From contig NZ_JAGPXY010000024.1 of NCBI RefSeq assembly GCF_018070325.1, forward strand, positions 1-64,000: 64,000 nucleotides of DNA. Direction: 5' to 3'. The notes beneath the pieces are model-generated. The model was not told the DNA's origin. It made no database searches and saw nothing but the letters and a program-made list of their open reading frames with translations. Of this stretch, positions 1-8,256 are shown one piece after another. Made by a program: the position numbers and the translations under genes. How positions within the stretch are numbered: position 1 is the first letter of the stretch; every line of letters starts with the position of its first letter. This stretch comes from Micromonospora sp. H61. GTDB taxonomy: Bacteria > Actinomycetota > Actinomycetes > Mycobacteriales > Micromonosporaceae.

Positions 1-20
1 GGGGTGGGGTGGGGTGGGGT
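1..20. repeat. Four tandem GGGGT repeats, G-quadruplex-capable
   Basis: The window opens with GGGGT four times in a row, ending on the last base of the phosphoesterase stop codon. Four runs of four G on the plus strand separated by single T fit a short-loop G-quadruplex, with a C-rich strand opposite. The repeat may extend left of the window. It lies just after a minus-strand stop codon, so it might affect transcript ends; that role is inferred. Confidence 0.6.
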
Positions 21-1399
21 TAGTGGCAGGTGTTGGTGCCGGTGTCTGTGTAGGTCTGGCCGGCTACTGGCACGAACTGCCAGTCGTAGCTGGTGGAGTG
101 CAGGGTGAACTTGAGGACGCCCCAGGCTGAGCTGTTGCGCGCCTCGCTGTTGGGTTGGATGGTGCCGAAGCCGTAGTGGCCGGCGCCGCCCATCCCGGCG
201 ACGAAGCTGCGCAGACCTCGGCTGGAGTCGGCGCCACCGGCCGGGTTCATCGGGGCGAACCGCTCGTACACGTGGTTGTGCCCCCAGACCACGACGTCGG
301 CGTTGTAGTCGTAGAGGGCCTGGTACAGCGGACGCGTCGACGTCGACGGCGCGTGGTTGGAGCTGGACGTGAACAGCGGGTGGTGCCAGTACGCGATGGT
401 GCACGGCTTGCTGCTGGCGGCCAGGTCCGCGCGCAGCCACTGCTCCTGAGTCGACCCGGCCGACATGCTGATGTTCGAGTTCAGCGACACGACGTGCCAG
501 TTGCCGAGGTCGAATGAGTAGTAGCCGCGACCGCTCGGGCCGGCCGACGTACCGAAGTAGTTGTAGTAGCCGGTCGCGCCCGACGTGTTGTAGTCGTGGT
601 TGCCCGGCGACGGGCGGGTGCGGGACTTGTGCCGACCCCAGGTGGGCTCGTAGTAGTTGTTGAACTGCGACGCCGTTCCGCTGTCGTAGACGTTGTCGCC
701 GGTGGTGAAGACCGTTCCCGGGATGCTGTCGAGCAGCGTCGCGGTGGCGCTGTCGCCGGAGCCCGAGTCGGCGATGTCGCCGGCACCGACGAACACGGGG
801 TCGCCCGACGGGGGTGGCGTCGTGCTCCCGGTGGTGACCACCAGTTGCGGGGCGTCCGCGCCACTCTCTCGGGTGTCGTAGTAGGCGCCGTCGCCGCTGG
901 TCGAGGTGGCGCCGAAGCTGTACGTGCCGTTGCCGGTGACCGCGGCAGTGACGTCGACCTCGTACCAGGTGTTGCCGCTGACCGCGCCGATCGTGCCGAG
1001 CGCGGCGCCGTCGATGGTCGGCTGGTTGTTCCAGGTGGTGCCGGTCTCCGACCAGGTCGTGTTGGACATCCGGCGGAACGTGCCGCCGGCGTCGCTGCCG
1101 CTGTTGCCGCTGATCGTGCGCAGTCGCAGCTTGGCGCCGGTCACCGTGCCGCTGACACCGCTCACTGTGAAGCGCAGGAACGAATGCCGCACGGGCGAGT
1201 TGTCGACCACTACCTGCGTGGACGTGCCGTAGTTGGTGGCGGCCGTGTCGCTCTGGACGTAGGTGTCGGCGACCGGCGTGAAGGTCACGCTCGCCGCCGA
1301 CGCCGCGCCAGCGCCGGTCACGACGACGGCGCCGGTCGCGGCGACGATCACCGTGACCACCCCCAGCGTCACCGACGGACGGGGGAGTCGAATGTCCAT
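20..1399 (-). CDS. Secreted metallophosphoesterase with N-terminal DNRLRE-type domain
   Basis: 459 residues. The ATG at 1399 is chosen because AAGGAGT lies just upstream (1405-1411); the frame stays open further but has no comparable ribosome site. Residues 1-36 form a signal peptide ending ASA. Residues about 37-190 are a beta-rich DNRLRE-type adhesion or carbohydrate-binding module (TFTPVADTYVQ start). After a Pro/Ser linker comes a calcineurin-like phosphoesterase (about 204-455) with the metal motifs GDIAD, GDNVYDSG, GNHDYN, HHPLF and GHNHVYERF. It probably hydrolyses phosphate esters outside the cell; the substrate is not visible. It is divergent from the MFS gene and near a PhoD gene, suggesting phosphate scavenging. 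Confidence 0.9.
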   Translation of the reverse strand: MDIRLPRPSVTLGVVTVIVAATGAVVVTGAGAASAASVTFTPVADTYVQSDTAATNYGTSTQVVVDNSPVRHSFLRFTVSGVSGTVTGAKLRLRTISGNSGSDAGGTFRRMSNTTWSETGTTWNNQPTIDGAALGTIGAVSGNTWYEVDVTAAVTGNGTYSFGATSTSGDGAYYDTRESGADAPQLVVTTGSTTPPPSGDPVFVGAGDIADSGSGDSATATLLDSIPGTVFTTGDNVYDSGTASQFNNYYEPTWGRHKSRTRPSPGNHDYNTSGATGYYNYFGTSAGPSGRGYYSFDLGNWHVVSLNSNISMSAGSTQEQWLRADLAASSKPCTIAYWHHPLFTSSSNHAPSTSTRPLYQALYDYNADVVVWGHNHVYERFAPMNPAGGADSSRGLRSFVAGMGGAGHYGFGTIQPNSEARNSSAWGVLKFTLHSTSYDWQFVPVAGQTYTDTGTNTCH

Positions 1400-1620
1400 C
1401 CAGGACTCCTTGCCTCGTGGGGTAGAGCGCAAGGAATGTAGGAAGGTCGATGAGACGGTGGGCGGCGGGCGGATGAACAGTGCGTCCCGGCAGGCGAACA
1501 CCTCGGTGTTGGAAGTCCCTTCACCCGACCCTCGTCCGGATGCCACCCGCGGTCCGTTGTGCCCCCTCCACTGAGTACGGACGATGGCTGCCCGTCGACC
1601 GCCGATTAGAGGAGATGCTC

Positions 1621-2931
1621 GTGTACCTGTCGACCGTCTCCCGACCGGTCGCCGATGAACCCGGATCGGGGCTCCGACGCCGCCGGTTCGCGATGGTCAG
1701 CGGCAACGTCGTCGCGCTCGGCACGGTCAGTCTGATCACCGACGTGTCGGCCGAGATGGTGGCCGCGGTCCTGCCGCTCTATCTGGTGCTGGGCCTGAAC
1801 CTCAGCCCGGTGGCCTTCGGCGTGCTGGACGGTGTCCACACCGGCGCGACCGCGCTGCTGCGGGTCGTCGGTGGTTTCGCCGCCGACCGGTTCCGACGGC
1901 GCAAGCTGATCGCCGGCATCGGCTACACGCTCTCGGCGGTCGCGAAGCTCGGCCTGCTGCTCGCCGGCCGGTCGATACCCGCCATCGGCGCCGTCATCGC
2001 CGTCGACCGGCTCGGCAAGGGTGTACGCAGCGCGCCGCGCGACGCGCTGATCACGCTCTCCACGCCACCCGAGGCGCTGGGTCGGGCGTTCGGGGTGCAC
2101 CGGGCGATGGACAGCGTCGGGGCGTTCCTCGGGCCACTCGCCGCGTTCGCGGTCCTGCTGGTCGTCGGGCAGTCGTACGACGCGGTCTTCGTCACCAGCT
2201 TCTGCATCGCGGCCCTGGCCGTCGTGGTGCTCGTGCTCTTCGTCCGGGAGCAGCCGTCCGGCGAGGCGGCGGGCGGTGACGCGGCGGGCGGCGAGGCGGC
2301 GGGCGAGGCCAGCGACGCCAAGGTCTCCGTCCGCGAGGCGTTCGGGTTGCTGCGCGGCGGACCGGCCCGGCGGCTGGTGCTTGCCGCCGCGATGCTCGGG
2401 CTGGCCACCATCGGCGACGGCTTCGTCTACCTGCTGCTGCAACGCCGGATGGACCTCGGCCTGCGCTGGTTCCCGCTGCTCGCGGTGGGGACCAGCCTGG
2501 CGTACCTGCTGCTCGCCGCCCCGCTCGGCGTACTCGCCGACCGGATCGGTCGCCTGCCCGTGGTGATCGGCGGCTACACCGCCCTCGCTGCGACGTACCT
2601 GCTGCTGGCCGGCCCGGTCGACGGTTGGCCGCTGATCGCCCTGGCGCTGACGCTGTACGGCGCCTTCTACGCAGCCACCGACGGCGTGCTCATCGCGCTC
2701 GCCGGTCCGGTGCTGCCGGCGCGTCTGCGGACCACCGGAATCGCGTTGGTGCAGACCGGGCAGGCCCTCGCGTACCTCGTCTCCTCCGTGCTGTTCGGTC
2801 TGGCCTGGCAGGCGTGGGGGCCGGAGAACGCGATCCGCGCGGCGGCCGTGGCCGTCGCCGGCGTCCTGGTCGGCACGCTGCTCCTGCTGGCCTCCCCGTC
2901 CCGACTCACCACCCGGAAGGTGCTCCGATGA
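1621..2931 (+). CDS. MFS transporter
   Basis: 436 residues from GTG 1621; an ATG at 1615 is in frame but directly abuts GAGGAG (1609-1614), which sits six bases before the GTG, so GTG is preferred. About twelve hydrophobic segments, with the loop motif GKGVRSAPRDALI after TM4 and an Ala/Gly-rich cytoplasmic loop (EAAGGDAAGGEAAGEA) between the two halves. This is a drug/proton-antiporter-like MFS protein; substrate unknown. Its TGA overlaps the ATG of the next gene (ATGA), so the two are translationally coupled. Confidence 0.88.
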   Translation: MYLSTVSRPVADEPGSGLRRRRFAMVSGNVVALGTVSLITDVSAEMVAAVLPLYLVLGLNLSPVAFGVLDGVHTGATALLRVVGGFAADRFRRRKLIAGIGYTLSAVAKLGLLLAGRSIPAIGAVIAVDRLGKGVRSAPRDALITLSTPPEALGRAFGVHRAMDSVGAFLGPLAAFAVLLVVGQSYDAVFVTSFCIAALAVVVLVLFVREQPSGEAAGGDAAGGEAAGEASDAKVSVREAFGLLRGGPARRLVLAAAMLGLATIGDGFVYLLLQRRMDLGLRWFPLLAVGTSLAYLLLAAPLGVLADRIGRLPVVIGGYTALAATYLLLAGPVDGWPLIALALTLYGAFYAATDGVLIALAGPVLPARLRTTGIALVQTGQALAYLVSSVLFGLAWQAWGPENAIRAAAVAVAGVLVGTLLLLASPSRLTTRKVLR

Positions 2932-3911
2932 CAGCGATGTCGACCCGAGCGAAGCTCGGCGTGGTGGTCGCCTCGGCAGTGCTGCTGGGCACCGTGGCGG
3001 CCGGCTACGCCGCCACGGCCGCGCAGGCTCCCCGGACGACGCCCCCCGCCGGCGGCGAGCAGGCGGTCACCCTGGCACCCGGGCCGCGCCTGCTGGCGAT
3101 CACCGACCGGCACGTCTCCACAGTCGCCGCGACCGACCCCGCCGGGCCGCGCACCGTCGCCGGCCTGGAGTGCCTCCGGGTGTACGCGGCGGCCGGCACC
3201 GGGGTCTGTCTGAAGCCGGAGACCGCCTGGTCGTACCAGGTTGTCGTGCTCGACGCGACGCTGCGCCAGACGAGGGCGGTCAGTGTGCCGGGGCTGCCGA
3301 ACCGGGCCCGGGTCTCGGCGTCCGGCCGGATGGTCTCCTGGACGACGTTCGTCGGTGGCGACTCGTACACCTCCAGTGGCTTCTCCACCCGCACCGGGAT
3401 CCTCGACACCCGTACCGGCACCACTGTGGCCTCCCTCGAGGAGTTCGGGATCACCCGGGACGGCCGGGCCTACCGCAACGCGGACGTCAACTACTGGGGC
3501 GTCACCTTCACCGCCGACGACAACCGCTTCTACGCGACAATGGCGACCGGCGGTAGGAGGTACCTCGTCCGGGGTGACCTCGCGGCCCGTAGCGTCGAGA
3601 CGCTGAAGGAGAACGTCGAGTGCCCGTCGCTGTCACCGGACGGCACCCGGCTCGCGTTCAAGGAGGCGGTCGACGCCGACCCGGCGAAGGGCTGGCGGCT
3701 GTCGGTCCTGGACCTGTCGAGCATGCGGGTCACCGCGACCGCCGAGGTCCGCAGCGTCGATGACCAGGCCGCGTGGCTGGACAACGAAAAGCTGGCCTAC
3801 ACGCTACGCCGGGACGACGGCCAGCCCGACGTCTGGAGCGTTCCGGCGCACGGGTTCGGCACGCCGGCGCTGGTGATCCCCGGCGCCGAGTCGCCGTCCC
3901 CGCTCACCTGA
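2928..3911 (+). CDS. TolB-like beta-propeller protein, membrane-anchored or secreted
   Basis: 327 residues. The start overlaps the MFS stop by four bases. A hydrophobic stretch near residues 10-30 is a signal anchor or signal peptide, followed by a Pro-rich spacer. The rest has repeated short beta units with WD40/TolB-like wording (SPDGTRLAFKEAV, DDQAAWLDNEKLAYTL, QPDVWSVPAHG). No catalytic residues are recognised. Coupling to the MFS gene suggests it assists or senses that transporter, but this is inference from position only. Confidence 0.75.
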   Translation: MTAMSTRAKLGVVVASAVLLGTVAAGYAATAAQAPRTTPPAGGEQAVTLAPGPRLLAITDRHVSTVAATDPAGPRTVAGLECLRVYAAAGTGVCLKPETAWSYQVVVLDATLRQTRAVSVPGLPNRARVSASGRMVSWTTFVGGDSYTSSGFSTRTGILDTRTGTTVASLEEFGITRDGRAYRNADVNYWGVTFTADDNRFYATMATGGRRYLVRGDLAARSVETLKENVECPSLSPDGTRLAFKEAVDADPAKGWRLSVLDLSSMRVTATAEVRSVDDQAAWLDNEKLAYTLRRDDGQPDVWSVPAHGFGTPALVIPGAESPSPLT

Positions 3912-4032
3912 CGGTCCGGTCCCCGGCCCCGGCGTCCGGACACCTGAACGCCTTTGCGCGGACAGCATTCCGTCATGCCGGATTCCGCCGCGCTGCCATC
4001 GCCGTTCATCGACGTTCCCGAGGCTGTTGACC

Positions 4033-5559
4033 ATGACAAGGCTGAGCCGTCGCATCTTCGTCCTCGGTGGACTGGTGACCGCCGGAGCAGCGGTGACACC
4101 CCGCCAGGGTGCCCGCGCCGCGGTGCCGTACCCCTTCAAACTCGGTGTGGCGTCCGGTGACCCGGCGCCCGACAGCGTGGTCCTCTGGACCCGGCTGGCA
4201 CCCTCCCCGCTCAACGCCGACGGGCACTGTGGCATGGCCAACGCCGACGTGACAGTGGAGTGGCAGGTGTCCGCCACCGACCGGTTCACCTCGCTGGTCG
4301 CCTCCGGCTCGGTGGTCGCCCGGTACGCCGACGCGCACTCCGTGCACGCCATCGCGGACGGGCTCGCCGCCGACTCCGACTACTACTACCGGTTCCGGGC
4401 CCAGGGCCAGATCTCGCCGGTCGGGCGGACCCGGACCGCCCCGGCGCCCAGCGCCTTCGGCCGCGACCTGGTGATGGCCTTCGCCTCCTGCGCCCACTAC
4501 GAGGCCGGCTACTACACCGCGTACCGGCGGATGGCCGAGGACAACCCCGGCCTGGTCCTGCACCTCGGCGACTACATCTACGAGGGCGGCGTCGGCAGCT
4601 CCACGGTGCGGCAGCACGTCGGCGCCGAGATCGTGTCGCTGGCCGACTACCGCCGCCGGTACGCGCTGTACAAGTCCGACCCGGACCTGCAGGCGGCCCA
4701 CGCGGCGGCGCCCTGGCTGGTGGTGCCGGACGACCACGAGGTGGAGAACAACTACGCCAACATGGTCCGCAACGACAGCAGCCCCACGCTGACCGCCGCC
4801 CAGTGGACCGCCCGGCGCACCGCCGCGTACCGGGCCTACTACGAGAACATGCCGCTGCGGCCGGCGTCCGCCGCCAACGGCAACAGCATCCCGCTGTACC
4901 GACGGGTCCGGTGGGGGCAGCTCGCCACCTTCCACATGCTCGACACCCGGCAGTTCCGTGACGACCAGGCCTGCGGCGACGGTTGGAAGGTCTGCGCCGA
5001 CGCGGACCTGGCGTCCCGGTCGCTGACCGGCGCCACCCAGGAGGCGTGGCTGCTCGACGGGCTGGCCCAGCGCTACGGCACCTGGGACATCCTCGGCCAG
5101 CAGGTCTTCTTCGCCCAGCAACTCGACGCGAACGGGGCGGCGAGCATGGACGCGTGGGACGGCTACCGGGCCTCCCGCAGCCGCATCCAGACCGGCTGGC
5201 AGCAGCGTGGGGTACGCAACCCGCTGGTGCTCACCGGCGACGTGCACCGGTCGTGGGCCAACGACCTCAAGGCCGACTACGCCAACCCCGCCTCGGCCAC
5301 CATCGGCACCGAGCTGGTCTGCACCTCGATCAGCTCCACCGGCAACGGCAGCGGCAGCACCACGGTCCCGAACGCGGCGGCCAACCCGCACTTGAAGTTC
5401 TACTCGGACCGGCGCGGCTACGTCCGTACCACGATCAGCCGCAGCCAGGTCCGCGCGGACTTCCGCGCGGTGAACACAGTGACCGAGCACGGCGCGGCGG
5501 CGTCCACAGTGCGCTCGTTCGTCATCCTCGACGGCCAGCCCGGCCTGCAGGCCGGGTAA
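4033..5559 (+). CDS. phoD: Tat-exported alkaline phosphatase, PhoD family
   Basis: 508 residues from ATG 4033; a TTG two codons earlier is also possible. The N-terminus carries a twin-arginine signal (LSRRIFVLGG) followed by a hydrophobic stretch and an A-rich cleavage region near residue 33. Residues about 37-140 are the PhoD N-terminal domain (FKLGVASGDPAPDSVVLWTRL). The catalytic domain shows HLGDYIYE, PDDHEVENNY and LTGDVHRSW, the residues that bind Ca/Fe in PhoD phosphatases. It hydrolyses phosphomono- and diesters outside the cell. The following gene starts 14 bases downstream in the same operon. No PHO box was convincingly located. Confidence 0.93.
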   Translation: MTRLSRRIFVLGGLVTAGAAVTPRQGARAAVPYPFKLGVASGDPAPDSVVLWTRLAPSPLNADGHCGMANADVTVEWQVSATDRFTSLVASGSVVARYADAHSVHAIADGLAADSDYYYRFRAQGQISPVGRTRTAPAPSAFGRDLVMAFASCAHYEAGYYTAYRRMAEDNPGLVLHLGDYIYEGGVGSSTVRQHVGAEIVSLADYRRRYALYKSDPDLQAAHAAAPWLVVPDDHEVENNYANMVRNDSSPTLTAAQWTARRTAAYRAYYENMPLRPASAANGNSIPLYRRVRWGQLATFHMLDTRQFRDDQACGDGWKVCADADLASRSLTGATQEAWLLDGLAQRYGTWDILGQQVFFAQQLDANGAASMDAWDGYRASRSRIQTGWQQRGVRNPLVLTGDVHRSWANDLKADYANPASATIGTELVCTSISSTGNGSGSTTVPNAAANPHLKFYSDRRGYVRTTISRSQVRADFRAVNTVTEHGAAASTVRSFVILDGQPGLQAG

Positions 5560-5573
5560 GGGAGAGAACCACA

Positions 5574-6890
5574 ATGACCGCGATCACCGCACTGCTCACC
5601 GCGTCCCTGCTGGTCCCGAACGTGGTCTCCGGCCCGACCGCGATGACCGCCGAGGCGGTCACCTGGACCACCGCGAACAGCGTCGCCACCGGCGACCAGG
5701 ACCTGCCCTCCATCGCCATGAACCGCAACGGCCACGTCGCCGTGGTCTGGGAGGACGACCGGGACGGCACCGCACCGCAGGACGACACCCACAGCGAGAT
5801 CTACCTGCGGCTGTTCCGCGACGGCACGTCCGCGTACGAGCTGAAGCTCTCCACCGGGGGAACCAGCGGGGCCGCCTGGCGGCACCTCAGCCCCGACGTC
5901 GGGCTCGACGACCGGGGCAACGCCGTGGTGGTCTGGGCCGCCGACGGCGACGGCAACGGCGTCTACAACATCCAGTACCGGGTGGTGTCACCCGCCGGCA
6001 CGGTGCTCGGCTCGGGGCAGGCCAACGCCAGCGACGCCGGGCAGCAGATCTGGCCGAAGGTCGCGGTCGACCCGGACGGCGCGCCCACCAACGCCGCCGC
6101 CGTCGGCTTCACAGTGGTCTGGGAGGACGTGCAGGGCACCGCTCCCGCCACCGTCAAGGCCGCCGGCTTCACCGCCGCCACCACCAAGGCGTACGAGGTG
6201 ACCGCCTCGCAGACGACGGGCCCGCACCACCGCCCCGACGTCGCGGTGTCCGCCTCCGGCGAGGCGCTGGTGGTCTGGGACGAGGACGCCGACGCCAACG
6301 GCTCGTACAACATCGGGCTGACCCGGCTGGCGCGGTCCAACGGTGCCGTGGCGCTGTCGCGGCGGACGGCCAACGCCCAGAGCGGCGGACAGCAGCAGCG
6401 TGCCTCGGTGGCGGCGAACTTCGCCGGTGACTTCACAGTCGGGTGGGAATCCGACCACACCGGCACCCGGGGTGTCTGGGCTCGATCGTTCACCGCAGCG
6501 GGCACGGCACGGCACGGCGAGGTTCCGGTCTCCACCGGCACCGGTGCCATCGCTCCCGGGATCGGCATCGACGACCAGGACAACGTGGTGGTGGGCTGGA
6601 CGGTGTCCGGCGCCAACCCGGACGTCTGGGCGCGCGGCCTCAACCCGGACGGCACGTCCACCGGCCGGCTGGCGGCCCAGGCGCTGAGCCAGACCACGAC
6701 GGGCCGCCAGGAGCACTTCGCGGTCGCCGCGTCGCCCTGGGGCGAGGTGAGCGTCTGCTACACCGACGACAACGACGGCAACACCTTCGACCAGGTGCTC
6801 CTCGGCCTGGGGACGACGAACTCCACCTGGCTGATGTCCGCCGACGAGCTGCGCCGACTGAAGGCTCGGGCGGGCGTCACGACCCACTGA
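5574..6890 (+). CDS. Secreted repeat protein of unknown function
   Basis: 438 residues, ATG 5574 with GGGAGAG upstream. A signal peptide covers about the first 25-30 residues. The mature part consists of about six degenerate repeats of roughly 60 residues built around a VVWxDDxDG-type turn (VVWEDDRDG, VVWAADGDGNG, VVWEDVQG, VVWDEDADANG, VGWTVSG, VCYTDDNDGN), which looks like a beta-propeller with acidic, possibly Ca-binding, loops. It lies directly after phoD and is probably co-transcribed. No enzymatic motif is seen. Function unknown. Confidence 0.8.
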   Translation: MTAITALLTASLLVPNVVSGPTAMTAEAVTWTTANSVATGDQDLPSIAMNRNGHVAVVWEDDRDGTAPQDDTHSEIYLRLFRDGTSAYELKLSTGGTSGAAWRHLSPDVGLDDRGNAVVVWAADGDGNGVYNIQYRVVSPAGTVLGSGQANASDAGQQIWPKVAVDPDGAPTNAAAVGFTVVWEDVQGTAPATVKAAGFTAATTKAYEVTASQTTGPHHRPDVAVSASGEALVVWDEDADANGSYNIGLTRLARSNGAVALSRRTANAQSGGQQQRASVAANFAGDFTVGWESDHTGTRGVWARSFTAAGTARHGEVPVSTGTGAIAPGIGIDDQDNVVVGWTVSGANPDVWARGLNPDGTSTGRLAAQALSQTTTGRQEHFAVAASPWGEVSVCYTDDNDGNTFDQVLLGLGTTNSTWLMSADELRRLKARAGVTTH

Positions 6891-6917
6891 GCCGGGCGGG
6901 ATCCAGTCGGGTCGGGT

Positions 6918-6956
6918 GAAGTCGCGGTGTCCCGCTACCGGGGGCACCGCGACTTC
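6918..6956. terminator. Hairpin between convergent genes
   Basis: GAAGTCGCGGTG (6918-6929) is perfectly complementary to CACCGCGACTTC (6945-6956) around a 15-base loop. It lies between the plus-strand repeat protein and the minus-strand TetR gene, so it can end transcripts from both sides. No T-run follows, as is common in actinomycetes. Confidence 0.7.
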
Positions 6957-6972
6957 GGCACCACCGAGTCGA

Positions 6973-7539
6973 TCAGCCGAAGAGCAGGTCGAGGTGGGCG
7001 TCCAGCGCGCCCAGCGCCTGTTCGGCTGTGTACTGCCCGCCCAGCAGGTAGACACCGAGCCCTTCCATCAGCGCCAGCAGGCCGGCCGCGGCGGCGGGGC
7101 CGTGCCGGTCGGGCAGGACGCCGGCGATGAACCCGGTGAATTGCGCGGTGTCCTCGTGCAGGCTGGGCGCGGCCGACGGTCGCACCGCCGTGTAGGCGAG
7201 GAACGCGAGCGCCACCCGTCCGTTGTCGCGGGTGCCGTCGTCGAGCGGCAGGAGCGCGGCGAGCATCGTGCGCAGCAGCAGTCGAGGCGACGGGGTCTCG
7301 CCCAGCCGCGCCACCGCCTCGGTGACCCGGAGTTGGCTGCGCTCGCGCACTACGCTCAACGCGAACGCCATCATCTCGTCCTTGGTCCGGAAGTAGTGCT
7401 GGACCATCCCGGCGGACACGCCGGCCTCGGCGGCCACGTGTCGGAGGCTGACGGCCTCCAGGCCCTGATCAGCGGCGACCCGCATCAGCGCGTCCGCGAT
7501 GAGGGTGCGTCGCTCCTGGTGATCGACCTTCTTGGGCAT
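6973..7539 (-). CDS. TetR-family regulator, BetI-type C-terminal domain
   Basis: 188 residues. The N-terminal helix-turn-helix is typical (VSLRHVAAEAGVSAGMVQHYFRTKDEMM, residues about 25-55). The C-terminal ligand domain resembles the BetI/TetR_C_6 class. It is the last gene of a minus-strand cluster with the Rph-like enzyme and the PH-like membrane protein, 51 bases after the latter, so it probably represses this cluster. The tandem operator-like repeats at 10716-10773 are candidate sites; the assignment is inferred. Confidence 0.88.
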   Translation of the reverse strand: MPKKVDHQERRTLIADALMRVAADQGLEAVSLRHVAAEAGVSAGMVQHYFRTKDEMMAFALSVVRERSQLRVTEAVARLGETPSPRLLLRTMLAALLPLDDGTRDNGRVALAFLAYTAVRPSAAPSLHEDTAQFTGFIAGVLPDRHGPAAAAGLLALMEGLGVYLLGGQYTAEQALGALDAHLDLLFG

Positions 7540-7590
7540 GGCCTCGATCGTTTCACAGTGGGTGGCCCGGGGACTCCGCCAGCGCGGCGG

Positions 7591-8256
7591 TCACCGGCTG
7601 ACGGTCTGGCTCACCGGAGTGCCCCGCGCGCTGCGCAGCAGGCCGTCCGGGTCGTCGGCGTACAGTCGCAGCTCGTTTACCGGCGTGGACCCGGTCTTCG
7701 GCAGGTCGAAGGTCAGCGGCCGGCGCAGCAGGACGTCGATGCTGGTCTGGCTGCCGACCGAGATGGACACCACCCGCCGGTCGCCCTCCTGCTCGACCTG
7801 TACCGATTTGCTCGACGGCAGCGAACGGTAGCGCTTTCGCAACGCCTCGACGTCAGTCCACGGGATCCAGACGTCGATGCCCCAGCTGAGCCGTACCCGC
7901 AGGCCCCGGTCGCCCACGACGTGGGGGTGGATCGTCATGCTGGCGAACAGGCCGATCATCCAGAGCAGACCCCAGATGCCGAGGCCGAGCACGATCCAGC
8001 GGGCGGGCCGCCACGGCACCACGTGGGTGACCACGACGTCGAAGATCGGGATCTCCACGACCGACAGGCCGATGAAGATGCCCAGGATCGGCTTGACCAC
8101 GCCGAGGTAGCCGAACGGCTCGTCGCCGGGCCCCAGCGGCAGTGGGCGACGCCGCGCCCACACGTACAGGCTGCGCCACGTCGCGGCCTCGGCTTCGGCC
8201 GCCCGCCGCAGCAGCGGGCCCACCCGTGCCCTGGCCGGTGTCTTCGTGTCGGTCAT
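7591..8256 (-). CDS. Two-TM membrane protein with PH-like C-terminal domain
   Basis: 221 residues. After a basic N-terminal region (about 45 residues) there are two hydrophobic segments (near VVKPILGIFIGLSVVEI and WIVLGLGIWGLLWMIGLFA), then a beta-rich cytoplasmic domain resembling bacterial PH domains (GLRVRLSWGIDVWIPWTDVEAL). Its ATG overlaps the end of the upstream Rph-like gene by four bases, so the two are coupled. No catalytic motif. Role unknown, possibly membrane partner of the enzyme. Confidence 0.72.
   Translation of the reverse strand: MTDTKTPARARVGPLLRRAAEAEAATWRSLYVWARRRPLPLGPGDEPFGYLGVVKPILGIFIGLSVVEIPIFDVVVTHVVPWRPARWIVLGLGIWGLLWMIGLFASMTIHPHVVGDRGLRVRLSWGIDVWIPWTDVEALRKRYRSLPSSKSVQVEQEGDRRVVSISVGSQTSIDVLLRRPLTFDLPKTGSTPVNELRLYADDPDGLLRSARGTPVSQTVSR

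Noticed and set aside
4006..5574. Long open frame opposite phoD
   Set aside because: Gly/Arg/Val-rich shadow produced by third-position GC; the plus strand carries a clear PhoD protein.
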